Assembly (NCBI GenBank): GCA_020205615.1
Contig: CM035173.1
Coordinates: forward strand, 35,085,280-35,149,279
Source: Panax quinquefolius
Taxonomy: Eukaryota > Streptophyta > Magnoliopsida > Apiales > Araliaceae
Reading direction: 5' to 3'
DNA length: 64,000 bases
This document shows, piece after piece, positions 43,537 through 55,625 of this stretch (its first letter is position 1; each line of letters begins with the position of its first letter). The notes below the pieces were generated by a model. It had not been told where the DNA came from and did no database searches. It saw only the letters and a list, made by a program, of their open reading frames with translations. The position numbers and the translations under genes were made by a program.

Positions 43537-45252
43537 ATGTGGTGATGTTGAACTTCCTTCTGAGGCGTCTTCAAGGATGGGTTGATCGATGTGACGCCCC
43601 CAAAATTAGGTATACGTCACCCATCTTGGGTCGCCACTTACATGGTACATAAATTCAAATACAACTTACTAATATAAGCGTGCTGTATACAATACGACAT
43701 AAAGCGTGAGTTTGAATACAAATATTATCTACTAGATATTATACAAACTCAAAAGGAGTCCTCATTACAACTATTATCACACTATTTCACGTAATAGTGA
43801 GGACTACTAATGCTATCCTCTGGACCATTACTCTGTTCCCAGACTGCGTCCCGGCTATGTTCTCATTTCACGAAGAAAACGGTGAAAGAAAGGGTGAGCT
43901 CAACTAGCCCAATGAAATATTATGACTAAGATAATGCAGAATAAATTATCATTAGCCTTCAACAGTGTTAAACTGATAAAATACAATAGACAACCAGTTT
44001 AACTGCAGTGGAATATGCAATCCATTAAAAAAAATCAAGTAGAGAATAAAGTCTACTATCTTTTAGGTTTTAAAAGGTTTTCATCAATTTTTATCATTTG
44101 AGACTCGACAATAAAAATAAACCACCACATCTAATCATCCACGTACCACGATCGAGGATTTTCATCAAATTATCAATGGTCATGACTATCTTTGAATCAC
44201 CCCGGTCAAAATCATACCAAAAACTATCCATCACCGCATTACAGACACTTTGAGGACTTTAGTCACATCATTTATATCAAGTCATGATTATACAAGAATG
44301 ATCCTCGGTCATAATCATACTAAGTTCATCTATGCACGTAAGCGAAGATAACATAATATAACATGAGGATGATGACAATGACATAATAATTCAATAAAAC
44401 AAGTTCAAGAATTATTTAATCCATGAATTATTAACGTCCAAATTGTCGACGTAATCTTTGTTTAAGTGAGTAAAATTCAAGAATGATCGGAAGAATATTT
44501 CCGTGAAAGATCTTTGGATGAAACGCAAATATCAAGGATATTCTACTAATTTCATGGAGTATAGAAGTCAAAGTTTTAACCAATTTGGGTATAATAAAGA
44601 ATGGAATAACAAAAGAAATCACCATGCATGCGGTGCCTTGCATGAGCGGCAGTTATTCAAACAGAATAATAATAACGGAACCGGTCGGGTGAAATTCACA
44701 CCGGCGGGATGTTCCAATGAATAATAAAGATGGAACCGGATCCGGTGTAAAACACACGATAGGATATTCCAACGAGAATGATAAAGACGGAACCGGTCCT
44801 GTGTAAAACACGATGAGTGGATGTTCCAACGAGAATAATAAAAAAGCGGAACCAGTCCGGTGTAAAACACCTGAGTGAGGATGTTCAATGTAATAATAGA
44901 AGAATGTCACCAAGTATAGGGTAAACCAGCGTATCTGAGTTATTCCAATGAATAATAAGCAATGGAATAACATAAGGATTTCACCAAGTATAGGGTATCT
45001 GGCGTATCAAAAGTTATGTATAGGGTATGCCACTTTTACGAGTTATTCAGCGGAATAATAATGAATGGAATAATGAAGTTCTCTTCAAGAAGAAAGAATA
45101 ACACCCCTTACCGTAAAAAGAACTGAATATAGAAGTAGAAAGTAGCGAATACTCTTCTTCTTTCTATAACTTTCTCTCTATAAACTTCTCTCTATAATTT
45201 CTCTCTCAGAGTTTCAATGAATTAAGTAAGAAAATAATGAAGGAATGAGCTT

Positions 45253-45262
45253 CTATTTATAG
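45253..45262 (-). promoter_or_regulatory. TATA box, ATCGA 3' LTR
   Basis: CTATTTATAG, i.e. CTATAAATAG on the element strand; the 5' LTR equivalent at 51564-51573 is TTATTTATAG. Confidence 0.65.
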
Positions 45263-45384
45263 GAAAATGGAATGCATAGTAACTAATCCATGAGCGGTCC
45301 AGTTGATTTACTTTAATCGGCGGTCCATATTTAAAGAAAAATCTTTTAAATAAAATATAATATATTCTATTTATATAAAACATT

Positions 45385-45465
45385 TTACTATATGCAAACA
45401 CTATGCAATACTTATGCAAAACACTATGCAAAAATACTATACAACACACTATGCATAATAAAATA
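45385..45465 (-). repeat. U3 ACTATGCAA repeats
   Basis: Five or six units of about 11-16 bases around ACACTATGCAA. The 5' LTR has a similar run at 51705-51770. This replaces the TTACCTTTGTGAA repeats of the array U3. Confidence 0.8.
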
Positions 45466-46079
45466 TAATATATTCTATTTATAGAATAACTTTAATAAAG
45501 TATTCTATTTTATATAAAAAGATGTTTACATTTTATTACGTTAATAATACTGAATAAAACAAAAGCGTCATTATCGCTATAATAATTCATATTATTAATC
45601 GATGATAATGGAATCAAACCGAGTGACTTCTCATATAGGCATCGATAATCAATCTGGTGTGCTACTATGCAACCACACGTATTCTTCGTACTTTTACTAC
45701 CGAGTAGTTCAACAAGATATCAGCGGTAAAACTTCCGTAGTTATTTTAATAAAATATTTTTGTCGTTTTCTCGATCAAACAATAATTACATTGTGGGTCC
45801 ACTGATGATTGAGCCGTTATGCGAATATTCCTGCTAAACCGAATATTCCCCGACCAATCGAATATAATATAACCACTTGCATACTTTGCAAAATTTATAA
45901 ATACTACCCACAACTATAATATTATCTTAAATTCACACCATAATATTAAAAAAATTATTTCAACAAAATTTAAATCTTTATTGATAAAATCTGGGGTCTC
46001 ACAATCTCCCCTCCTTATGGAATTTTGCCCTCGAAATTAGGGTACGTACCTGATATGATAAAGAGGTGAGGATACCTTG

Positions 46080-47165
46080 AATACCTTTATCGTTAAAAAT
46101 ATTAAATTCATCTTCTAATCCTACCGAAGATATTCATTAACAATTCATCTTTGCACTACAGGCCAAAGATATACAACTGTAAAACCAATAATGCTGAGAC
46201 TCAGCTTAATAGTATCACAACCATGAATTATCCATGCACTACTGGCTAAGGATATTCGTGTTTTCAATTACGGTCATGATTACACCGAATAATCCGTGGT
46301 CATAATCATACCAAGTCTATCAATGCACTACGGCCAAAGATGACTTTTACCACATCAATGAATTAATATTTCATTCTTTGAGACTCACTCATTAATTAAT
46401 CCATATCATCGAATCATCCTGCCTTTCTACGGCCGAGGATATTCATTAGTATCACGACCACAAATTATCCATGCACTACTGACCAAAGATAATCGTGTAT
46501 TCATTAGTATCACGACCACAAATTATCCATACACTACGGCTAAAGATAATTGTGTTTTCAATTACGGTTATGATTATACCGAATGATCCCTAGTCATAAT
46601 CATACCAAGTCCATCTATGCACGTAAGCCACAGATGACTTTGAACACATCCATGAATTAATATTTCATTCTTTGAGACTCAAATTTCAATAATTAATCCA
46701 CATCGTCGAATCATCCCTGCACTACAGGCTAAGGATATTCATTAGTATCACGACCACAAATTATCCATGCACTACGGCCAAAGATAATCGTGTATTCATT
46801 AGTATCACGACCACAAATTATCCATGCACTACGGCTAAAGATAATTGTGTTTTCAATTATGGTTATGATTATACCGAATGATCCCTGGTCATAATCATAC
46901 CAAGTCCATCTATGCACGTAAGCCACAGATGACTTTGAACACATCCATGAATTAATATTTCATTGCTGAGACTCAGCTCAATAATTAATCCACATCGTCG
47001 AATCATCCCTGCACTACAGGCTAAGGATATTCATTAGTATCACGACCACAAATTATCCATGCACTACGGCCAAAGATAATTGTGTTTTCAATTACGGTTA
47101 TGATTATACCGAACAATCCCTGGTCATAATCATACCAAGTCCATCTATGCTCTACAAGCCCCAGA
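46080..47165 (-). repeat. Expanded 57-base repeats with higher-order units
   Basis: Minus-strand copies of the CATGGATAATTTGTGGTCGT unit. Here the whole block, with the AATCATACCAAGTCCATCTA and GACTTTGAACACATCCATGA flanks, is itself repeated about every 305 bases (landmark copies at 46600, 46905 and 47140). The higher-order repetition is absent from the array elements. The frame 46729-46944 reads the TIIFGRSAWIICGRDTNEY peptide. Confidence 0.88.
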
Positions 47166-47169
47166 TGAC

Positions 47170-48690
47170 TTTAAAAAAAAATATAAACATGAGGATAATG
47201 ATATAAAGAATCAATCAAATAAGATAAAGGATAAATATTAAACATTTATAATATAATTTATCCGAGATTCAAGAATATCCCATGTTATCAATCACTTAAT
47301 AATCTAATAATCTAATATCATTAATATTATACCAATATTTTAATCACTTCTTAAATTTATAAACAATTTATCTCAATTGTTTACGCTTTACCATATAATG
47401 CATTTAATCATTCAAAAATGCCATACTCATAAGATATCATTAACAATTATCAAATCCTCAAAAAAAAAATATGCATATACTCTATATAGGATTCTTTAGC
47501 CATAAAATCCTATTTTCAACTTTGTTACTTCACATAACATATTTAACTCATATGTTAAGTAACTAAACTATTTTCATGAAAAATACCAAATTAGTCCCAA
47601 AAATATTTCTTTTCTGGGATTTAGCATAATATAGTCCCATAATGAAAATATATTTTTCTAATTTTTAAAATTCATTTACTATTTTCAAAAATCAATTTCT
47701 AATTAATTCCTTAAGAAATTAGCTACCTCAAGTTTAACTCCAAAATTCCCAAATCTTGGCAGGATCTTACACATGTTAACGTGAGCTTCTAGTTTAAATT
47801 TCATGGTCATCGGAGTTATAGAACTCCTGTTATAGCGTTTTTTAAATCGGAAAACCTAAATATTGAAATAGTCATAACTTGCTCATTTTAAGTCGAAATG
47901 AGCTCATTTTTGGACAGGAGGTACTTTATACCATATACTTTCATGTCCCAAAACACCCAGAATTTTTCTCATAATTTAAGTGGCCGAAACAGTCCCTTAA
48001 AGTTTCTGGGCAGTAGCATTTTCGAAATTTACAGCTTTGGCCTCCTTTGCTAAAATCAGTCCACACAAAAATCCACAACACCTTTTCCATAATTCCACTT
48101 GGATTAGTTAGGTAACTCATAGATCTAACTCTAGGACTTAACCACATTCAAAAATTCAAAATATAATAAGAGATATGGTCAATTGAATTTCATATTCGTT
48201 TTCACCAAAATCGATTTTCAACTCTTTGTGATTTCTAAGAAACTTTCATGTTTTTACATACTAACCAACATAACTCATCATAAAACTTACTAATACCACG
48301 AATACCCATGATTTTCATTATTCCAATGCTTTTATTATGACCACGTAAAATCTGCTCATTTTAGTTGAAGAAATATTTGAGGGTTTAAGAAATGGGTTTT
48401 ATCTTTGGGGTCAATACAAAATTGATTTCACGCTCTAAGTAGGCTAAAAGTCTTCAAGAATCGCCAGAAATTTATTAATAATAGAAATATCATTCAATCT
48501 ATGACTCTTATCCAAGACTTGGATAGTCGTCACATTGATACCAACTGTGACTTCTATCCCTTAACCTAGATAGTACCTCACAATGATACCTATAACCTTG
48601 CCATCTTCATTCACGATGTAAGCCTTACAAAAAGTCCGGCTTGATTGCATTCCACACAAGGAAGTCAACAATGAAAGGATCGGGGCTCTT
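47170..48690 (-). other. Non-coding internal stretch of the ATCGA element
   Basis: Reverse complement of 15720-17230. The segment 47878-49088 is the source-like match of the inverted block at 26058-27264. No gene. Confidence 0.7.
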
Positions 48691-48699
48691 TACTTATGG

Positions 48700-49050
48700 C
48701 TTGATATAACGTGATGATTAACTTTAGGGTTTGGTTACTTTGAATTAAGTATAAAGAGGTTGGTATAAATATAAAAGCTAACAACCTTACGAAAAGAATA
48801 ATGAGTAGTTAATCAATCATTTTCAAAAATTACCTCAAAGGCAAGTATTTTCAAAGAGACAATATCGACGAATTAGCGTGAAAGTGTTTATTTGAAACAA
48901 CAAGATTAATAAGCGATGGAGGTAACGAAGGTTCCTACTAACGAAGTTTCAACCAATAAGTCAAAGTTTAACTTCTTGGAATCAAATTTAAACGTTGAAC
49001 ACAACTAGGTGAAATAAAAGAGTGGGTAGAACTTGTATTGAATAAAGTAT
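48700..49050 (-). pseudogene. Retropepsin relic with lost active site
   Basis: Same protease as in the array, read on the minus strand. The active-site stretch near 49026-49037 now reads NTSSTHSF where the array copies have DTGSTHSF, so the catalytic aspartate and the following glycine are both replaced. All the changes can be read as G-to-A on the coding strand. Not functional. Confidence 0.75.
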
Positions 49051-49299
49051 AGACTTCAGCATTAATTTATAATTAACTTACCCGTAATAACCCGTTGGGT
49101 TTTCTCGATAAACGCTTCTCGCTTAAATTATCGAGTTTGACTTTACTACTATAGGGTACATTCCACCTTAAGTGCTTCTTCACATTCTGATCCATGATTT
49201 GAATCATTATTCTCGATCCATGTCGAATTAAGGTTGGCCATATATGCGAGTAATTAGAATTGATGTTGAAATTCTCAATTCTTGTCAAAAGCAAAGTCC

Positions 49300-49870
49300 A
49301 TTTCATCTATTTTGGCTTTATTGGATGGACGTCTTTTCTACACTATCAACGCGTTGTGCGGCTTTTACCCATGCATCGTCTATTCTCCTTCGTTCGGTTG
49401 TTTCTTCTTTCGGTGATCCTTGATTTTTAAATTCTCGATTCAACTTTAATATCTTACACCTGCAAGCGTGATTTTGTTCGAGCATCACATATCGGGTAAC
49501 CCAATTTTGAATTGTTGTATCCTTTGTTCCACGACCGTTTGCTTAGTTCTTCAACTTTGTTCTTCTAGCTCACGAACACGATTTTGTAATTCTAAGTTTT
49601 GATCATAAATTTCTTCAACAATTCTCCTCGGGTTCCTCTTCTTCCTCTTCTTCCTCTTCTTCCTCACTTTGTTGCTACCTCTTACCTCTGCAACTAGCTT
49701 TAGGGTGCAATAATTAGTTCTTCATTCACTCGTGGATATCTCTAATTTGTTCCTCGTCTGCGACCTTTGCATTAACTTTGATTAGTGATTAAAGGTGTCT
49801 AGCGGTCACATTCACTCCATTGTGAATATTTTTAAATTGCCATTTCAAACACTTTGCCCACAACACAAGG
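49300..49870 (-). pseudogene. Gag relic with acidic run and coiled-coil
   Basis: The minus strand reads an acidic run of about eleven Glu (GAGGAAGAA repeats near 49620-49660) followed by a frame with IYDQNLELQNRVRELEEQ, a short coiled-coil. ATGGCAATTTAAAAATATT near 49840 is the degraded start. This part of gag is not present in the array units, which keep only the N-terminal 54 codons and the knuckle. Confidence 0.5.
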
Positions 49871-50015
49871 GTTAATTAATATATCAAATATTATCCCTAT
49901 ACTACGTAGACCGATTAAATACCAAATAAACTTAGGTAGGTCATACTAGCGAAGGAATTTCCGTCTCTCCCTCCTGGTTCTTATCTCACATCTTAGCAGG
50001 GATCGTATCCCTAAG

Positions 50016-50030
50016 CTCGATACTAATTGT
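50016..50030 (-). promoter_or_regulatory. First PBS-like site of the ATCGA element
   Basis: The minus strand reads AATTAGTATCGAGCTTAGGG, collinear with the array PBS region; a stub of LTR end (GTCAC) adjoins it at 50031. A second PBS-like site lies at 50174-50187, so the start of this element is duplicated. Confidence 0.6.
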
Positions 50031-50034
50031 GACT

Positions 50035-50189
50035 CTGGACACCAACTTGTGTCGACACCTCACATTAGTACTGTCGACACCACGCAAAGGCGGCGTCCCC
50101 TACGGAGAGTGCCGGCGGTGCATTCCCCATCAACGAAGTCACCGGTGAGAGGCTCGGGGCTCTTCACACTTATGGCTCTCGATACCAGT
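50035..50189 (-). repeat. GC-rich chimeric insert between PBS and LTR
   Basis: About 155 bases much richer in G+C than the surroundings (TGTCGACACC twice, GGCGGCGTCCCC). Its right half, GAGGCTCGGGGCTCTTCACA to TTATGGCT, resembles the protease-proximal segment at 48670-48700 (GGATCGGGGCTCTTTACTTA). It ends in TCTCGATACCA, a second PBS-like site on the minus strand. Confidence 0.5.
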
Positions 50190-52305
50190 ATGGCGCCCCC
50201 AAAATTAGGTATAAGTCACCCATCTTGGGTCGCCACTTCATAGTACATAAATTCAAATACAACTTCTTAATATAAGCGCTGGTATGCAATCGACATAAAG
50301 CTATGAGTTTGAATACAAATATTATCTACTAGATATTATACAAACTCAAAAGGAGTCCTCATTACAACTATTATCACACTATTTCACGAATAGTGAGGGA
50401 CTACTAATCTTATCCTCTGGACCATTACTCCATTCCCAGGCTAAATCCATTTATGTTCTCATTTCACGAAGAAAACGGTGAAAGAAAGAGGTGAGCTCAT
50501 TACTAACCCAATGAAAAATATTATGACTAAGATAATGCGAGAATAAATTATCATTAGCCTTGATGATGTTAAGCGATAAAATCTGAATAAATGACCGGTT
50601 TAAGCTGCGGCGAATATGCGATCCATTAAAAAAAATCAAGTAGAGAATAAAATCTACTATCTTTTAGGTTTAAAAAGGTTTTCATCAATTTTTATCGTTG
50701 AGACTCGACAATAAATAAACCACCACATCTAATCATCCACGTACCACGGTCGAGGATTTTCATCAAATTATCGATGATTTTTCATCAAATTATCAATGGT
50801 CATGATATATACTTTTGAATCACCCCATCAGTCATAATCATACCAAAAAACTATCCATCATTTATTCATTACGTAAGCCACTAAGGACTTTAGTCACATC
50901 ATTTATATCAAGTTAAATGATTATACCAACGTCCGATAATAATAATCGGAATGATCGGAAGAATATTTCCAGTGAAATTCATGAAATCGAGCGGATGTTC
51001 CAACGAATAATAAAAGATGGAACCAGATCCGGGAATAACGTAAAAATGCACCGATAGGATATTCCAATGAATAATGATAAAGAACGGTAACCGGGATCCG
51101 GTATAAAATGGACCGTAAACGTAGGATGTTCCAGCGGAATAATAAAAAAGCGGAACCGGGTCCAAGTAAAACACACCAGACGGGATGTTCAAATGAAGAA
51201 TAATAGAAGAATGTCACCAAGTATAGGTAAAGAAGAATGTCACATTATACTGAGTTATTCAATGAGAATAATAAGCGATGGAATAACATAAGTTTCACCA
51301 AGTATAGGGTATCTGGCGTGATCTGAGTTATGTATAAGGTATACCACTTTTACGAGTTATTCAATGAGAATAATAATGAATGGAATAACGAAGTTCTCTT
51401 CGAAGAAAGAATAACACCCTTACCGTAGTAAAAGAATCCTGAATATAGAAGTAGAAAGTAGCAGAATACTCTTTTTCTTTATAACTTTCTCTCTATACAA
51501 CCTACTATAATTTCTCTCTCAGAGTTTCAATGAATTAAATAAGAAAATAATGAAGGAATGAGCTTATTTATAGGAAAATGGAATGCATAGTAACTAATCC
51601 ATGAGCAGGTCCGTTGATTTACTTTAATCGAGCGGTCCATATTTAAAGAAAAATCTTTTAAATAAAATATAATATATTCTATTTATATAAAAAACATTTT
51701 ACTATCTGAAACACTATGCAATCTTATACAAAAACATTTATGCAAATCTTATGCAATACTATGCATAATAAAATATAATATATTACATTTATAGAATAAC
51801 TTTAATAAAGTATTATATTTTATATAAAAAGATGTTTACATTTTATTACGTTAATAATACGAATAAAACAAAAGCGTCATTATCATTATAATAATTCATA
51901 TTATTAATCGTGATAATGGAATCAAAGTAGTGACTTCTCATAAGGCGTCGATAATCAATCTGGTAATGCTACTATGCAACCACACGACATCTTGTACTTT
52001 TACTACTGAGAGTGAGTTCAGCGGTATCAACGGTAAAACTTCATGTTTATTTTAATAAAATATTTTTGTCGTTTTCTCGATCAGATGAATTTACATTGTT
52101 AAGGTCCACTTTGATGATTGAGTTGTCACGAATATTCCTGCTAAAGAATATTCCCCAACCAATCGAATATAATATAACCACTTGCATACTTTGCAAAATT
52201 TATAAATACTACCCACATTTATAATATTATCTTAAATTCACACATAATATTAAAAATTATTTTTCAAAAATTTAAATCTTTATTGATAAAATCTGGGGTC
52301 TCACA
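50190..52305 (-). mobile_element. 5' LTR of the ATCGA element
   Basis: 2.1 kb; its inner edge reads TATGGCGCCCCC where the 3' LTR has TGTGACGCCCCC. It lacks roughly 300 bases of the R/U5 part present at 44350-44650. U3 and outer end match the 3' LTR. Outer end GTCTCACA next to TSD ATCGA. Confidence 0.88.
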
Positions 52306-52310
52306 ATCGA

Positions 52311-52467
52311 GATCTAGATTCACGCCTTGGAAAGCTTGACTTCACTTGCCTTGGGCCCCGGACCGGTGAGGTAATGTTATTTGTTGGTGAAGCTCTTCTT
52401 GTTGTCCTCCACTTGAGTTGTGGGCATACCCTTCACGAATTCTATACCTCCCAGTGATGTATGAAAA
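52311..52467 (-). other. Leader of the Tat-like element
   Basis: Between the 5' LTR and the ATCGA insertion. No recognisable tRNA-complementary PBS follows the LTR edge: the element strand continues TTTTCATACATCACTGGG. Either the primer is unusual or the site has mutated. Confidence 0.6.
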
Positions 52468-53314
52468 TGTGGGCGAGAAATCGTGCCTTCTTTAGGATTA
52501 GGGGTTTCGTGTTGGGTGAGGAGGAGAGAAATCCACAAAAACACGGAATTGATTGGTTGATTGAAGAGGGAGAACGATAGGTGGGCGATTACTCCAACGA
52601 CGTGGCGAGAACTCCTAGAATTCGGGGAGCCGTGTTAGGGTAGCAAAGCAGGATTCCAAGAGCCTTCTTGAGTCCTTGAGTTGAGAGAATGTCCAAACCC
52701 CTTTAGTGTTTTTAGGTGGAATCTAGCTCGGCCTTTAAGTCACCAAAAAGGGTTCCTTTGATCTTCGAGAGTCAAGTCTTGAGTGCGAAGAAGTCCAAAC
52801 CCTTTTTAGTGCTTTTAGGTGGAATCTATTCAAGCCTTTAAGTCACCAAAGGGTTCGCTTTGATCTTCAAGAGTCCAAGTCTTGAGTGCGAAGAGAAGTC
52901 CAAACCCTTTTAGTGCTTTTAGGTGGAATCTCGGCCTTTAAGTCACCAAAGGTCCCCCTTCCTAGAATGGAAGGGTATTTATAAAGTTTCACGGAATTAA
53001 GTAGTCGCGTGTTAGTAGCGTGTTTTCGGAGAAATTTAAAATACCTTTAGTCGTTAGATTAATGTCCATTCCTTGTCGCCCTTCTGGCCACCAATCCGAT
53101 CCTCAATCGATTAAAAACGAAATTGCCTTCAACCTTACCTTGCCGGGACCCATGGAAACTTCTCTCGGATCTCGCCTAGTTATTTTTGACTTTTCCGTCT
53201 TCATTCCATTAGGTTATGCGAACCCTAATTTGCACATTTAATGAGATCGCGTACCCTAATTATATATTTAATTTAATTAGATCATGTGAACCCTAATTTT
53301 CACTTGGGCCTACA
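52468..53314 (-). mobile_element. 5' LTR of the Tat-like element
   Basis: 847 bp, matching 28485-29197 in order, with three instead of two subrepeats (52680-52960) and a TATA box on the minus strand (52976-52983). Ends GGGCCTACA before TSD CTCTT. Confidence 0.87.
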
Positions 53315-53577
53315 CTCTTTATTTTCTTATGCCTCCGCTGCTTCTCCAAATTGAAAATAGATACTGATATAGATGGAGAGAAAAAATAGAGGGAGAATGG
53401 GTTTACTGATATATAGAGAGAGGAAATGGAAAGGTTAACGGGAGATAAAAAGTCTTTTGATAGATGAAAATTTAATTAATTTATTATTTTCTCTTTCTCT
53501 GTTTTCTCATATATCCGGAGAGTTCCCCACTATCTGAGATCTCTATCTCCTTTCCTATAAAGTTGGGGGTGGTTGGA

Positions 53578-53579
<2 letters not shown>

Positions 53580-53618
<39 letters not shown>
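53580..53618. repeat. (AT)n microsatellite in the Y right LTR
   Basis: Orthologous position to 1268-1314 in the left LTR but shorter. Confidence 0.9.
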
Positions 53619-53620
<2 letters not shown>

Positions 53621-53809
53621 CTTTTCTTAATCAGCTTTCTTCATCCTCTTTTCATCCACGTGGGTCCTTTACCCCCCACACTCCAAAAAGATTTTTTTTA
53701 ATCATTTAATTATTTGTATCCCACATCAATTGACTCAGTTGATATACAAAGTTCAATTAAAATGTTTTAAGAATATTAATTTATTTATTTATTTATTACG
53801 GGTATTACA

Positions 53810-54576
53810 CATATACAACGTTTATAAATTTTTCCTATATTTGAAAATGCACGATGGTTTAGAAGTACATACAGTGTTGACTGCTAATGCCATGATATAG
53901 TTAAAAAAGCTCTAAATTCTCATTTAAAACTAAAATGTATCAAATATTACCGATTTAAAATCGTCCCAATCTGGCCAAGTTTACGGTTCAAATTCACTTT
54001 TTAATATAATTACTACTATATTGAATTGTGAATTTGACACCATCCACAAAATATACCAAATTATCCATAAAATTAAGTTGTGGTGCACTACCTAATCATG
54101 TGCAAAACAACTAACCTTCTCCCAAAATACAAGTTTAACCGTATACATCCACCGTTAACTCAAGGGTAAAAGTAAGAAGATGAAGAAAAAGAATAAGACA
54201 TGTTTGATCATTCATCATCCACTTAATATGCTCATACTTTCATTGCTCCTTGGACCTGCGCCTATATATTAATAACAAACTGTAAGGCGCACATATATTA
54301 TGATGTGGTATACAAAACTAAATAAGTCGCTTCTTATTTACTTAAATGTCTCGCAAATAATAATAATAACCAGTAAAAAACATGAGTAGTTTATAAGCAT
54401 GTATACACTAAAATGTGCGCGCTGGGGAACAAAAAGGTAATTAAGAAAGCAAGGGGGTTGCATCAATCCATTAGTATAACAGTAAAAGAAAAAGAAAACT
54501 AGTACATGAGCTGGAGGAAATCACCAACAGTTTAACTCCTAACCTAGTAAAAGTAACCCTTAAATTTATCTAGTGA
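53810..54576. other. Low-copy-looking intergenic stretch
   Basis: No similarity to other parts of the window and no gene. Features are AT-rich sequence, CCTATATATTAATAAC at 54260 that could be a TATA box, and small microsatellites. It is the right flank of element Y. Confidence 0.4.
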
Positions 54577-55625
54577 AATGGAGATAAATGTATGATCAAT
54601 AAAGAATCTACCAAACTTCATAAAAAAAAGAAAGAATGATTGATCTAACAACCCGGTGGACGATAGAAAGTAGAAAAGGAGTTTCTAATTTGCATTATTT
54701 GGAGTTATTGCGTTTAATCAATGTCAATGTAATTAAATAAAATAAGACTTGACGATAATTCCATAGCTTCCAGTGGAAGGATTGAATTGTCGAATCTATG
54801 ATTAATTTAACTATATTATGGAAAATTAGAATGATATTGACAAACATCACTGTTAGCCAGAAAAATGTTATTTAAATAAATTAATTGTTTAAATTATTTA
54901 TTTAAAGATTTATTCCAATATGGAGTTAACCTAAAGGGTCATACATAAAAGGGAAGAATAATTATTTAAAAGAAGTTAATAAGCATGTCGTATAATATAT
55001 TTATGTATATTTAATTTAATCTATGGTGATAGAATAAATTAGAATAACTTAATATTTATATTAATATTTTAGAAATATTAAATATTTTGAGCCTTATTAT
55101 TATTTCTATTATTTAATTTCTAAGAGTTTGAAATTAATTTATATGTACGCTTTCTAATTGATTGGGAAGGAAACGAGGTTAAGGACTGCAGATTATATTA
55201 ATGGTTAATAATCTTTCCATTAAAACTTATGTAATTGTTGGGATGGGTTTGCTTTGTTTATAAATAAGAGATCTTATTGCTTTGGCACGTAATAATTCCA
55301 AAGTTGTTGGGGTACACCTTTTCTATAGAGATAGAAAACTAGGGTTCATAACGCATCTTCTTGATTCGCGATCCTTGATGGGATGCTTTCTGAAACAAAG
55401 TTGATCACAAGGACTGCAGTTTAAATTGGAAGAGTTAGCACGCGAAAAAGGATTGGAGGTGAACTTGTGAGAATCTTGATATGATTTTCGTTCTTTATCT
55501 TTTTCGTTTAATTAATAATTGTTGCATAAGCCAGGTGGTCAAGATTATATGGTTTGTAATATTTTGAAACTCTGATTTTGAGTGCCTTATCTTGCAGATT
55601 CTGTAGAATATTACAAACCTAATTT
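54577..55625 (+). mobile_element. Truncated copy of the copia LTR
   Basis: ATGGAGATAAATGTATGATC to GAATATTACAAACCTAATTT follows 30930-32210 in order (AATAAAGAATCTACCA, GTTTCTAATTTGCATTATTT, TCTATGGTGATAGAATAAAT, TATAGAGATAGAAAACTAGG, ATTAATAATTGTTGCATAA). The first 590 bases of the LTR are missing and many indels have accumulated. It is clearly older than the complete copia element. Confidence 0.8.

Larger units (their letters stand above)
43590..46003 (-). mobile_element. 3' LTR of the ATCGA element
   Basis: 2414 bp. The U5/R part (43590-45230) is the reverse complement of the array LTR, including the 57-base repeats (44680-44920). The U3 part (45265-45990) differs: instead of the 18-19 base repeats it has GCGGTCCATATTTAAAG and a run of ACTATGCAA units (45385-45460). 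TATA box on the minus strand at 45253-45262. Confidence 0.9.
43590..52305 (-). mobile_element. Gag/protease-only gypsy element with TSD ATCGA
   Basis: 8.7 kb, TGTGACGCCCCC...GGGGTCTCACA, flanked by ATCGA (43585-43589 and 52306-52310). Minus strand: 5' LTR about 50190-52305, PBS, decayed gag and protease, non-coding region, 57-base repeats, PPT 46004-46017, 3' LTR 43590-46003. Same family as the array, but with a different U3. It landed about 50 bases upstream of the Tat-like gag start. No RT, RNase H or integrase is visible. Confidence 0.92.
28485..53314 (-). mobile_element. Tat-like gypsy element with two nested insertions
   Basis: Ends TGTGGGC... and ...GGCCTACA, flanked by TSD CTCTT (28480-28484 and 53315-53319). 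On the minus strand: 5' LTR 52468-53314, short leader, gag 41824-43536, a 12 kb region without pol, PPT, 3' LTR 28485-29197. After subtraction of the copia (30342-39066) and ATCGA (43590-52305) insertions about 7.4 kb remains. I assign Tat by the gag type, the tandem repeats between gag and the 3' LTR and a possible antisense frame, all described for that lineage. It is non-autonomous as it stands. Confidence 0.82.
9905..53809 (-). mobile_element. Right (5') LTR of element Y, split by three large insertions
   Basis: Begins TGTAACACCCC next to the PBS and ends GGGTATTACA at 53809. The LTR itself is about 2.8 kb and survives as 9905-10981, 11976-12021, 27324-28484 and 53320-53809. Between these lie a CACTA element, a 15.3 kb gypsy array and a 24.8 kb Tat-like element, each with its own TSD. 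The joins are supported by those TSDs, and the last piece by its match to the left LTR at 1009-1408. Left-copy sequence for the first three pieces is not available in the window, so their assignment rests on the TSD logic. Confidence 0.65.
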
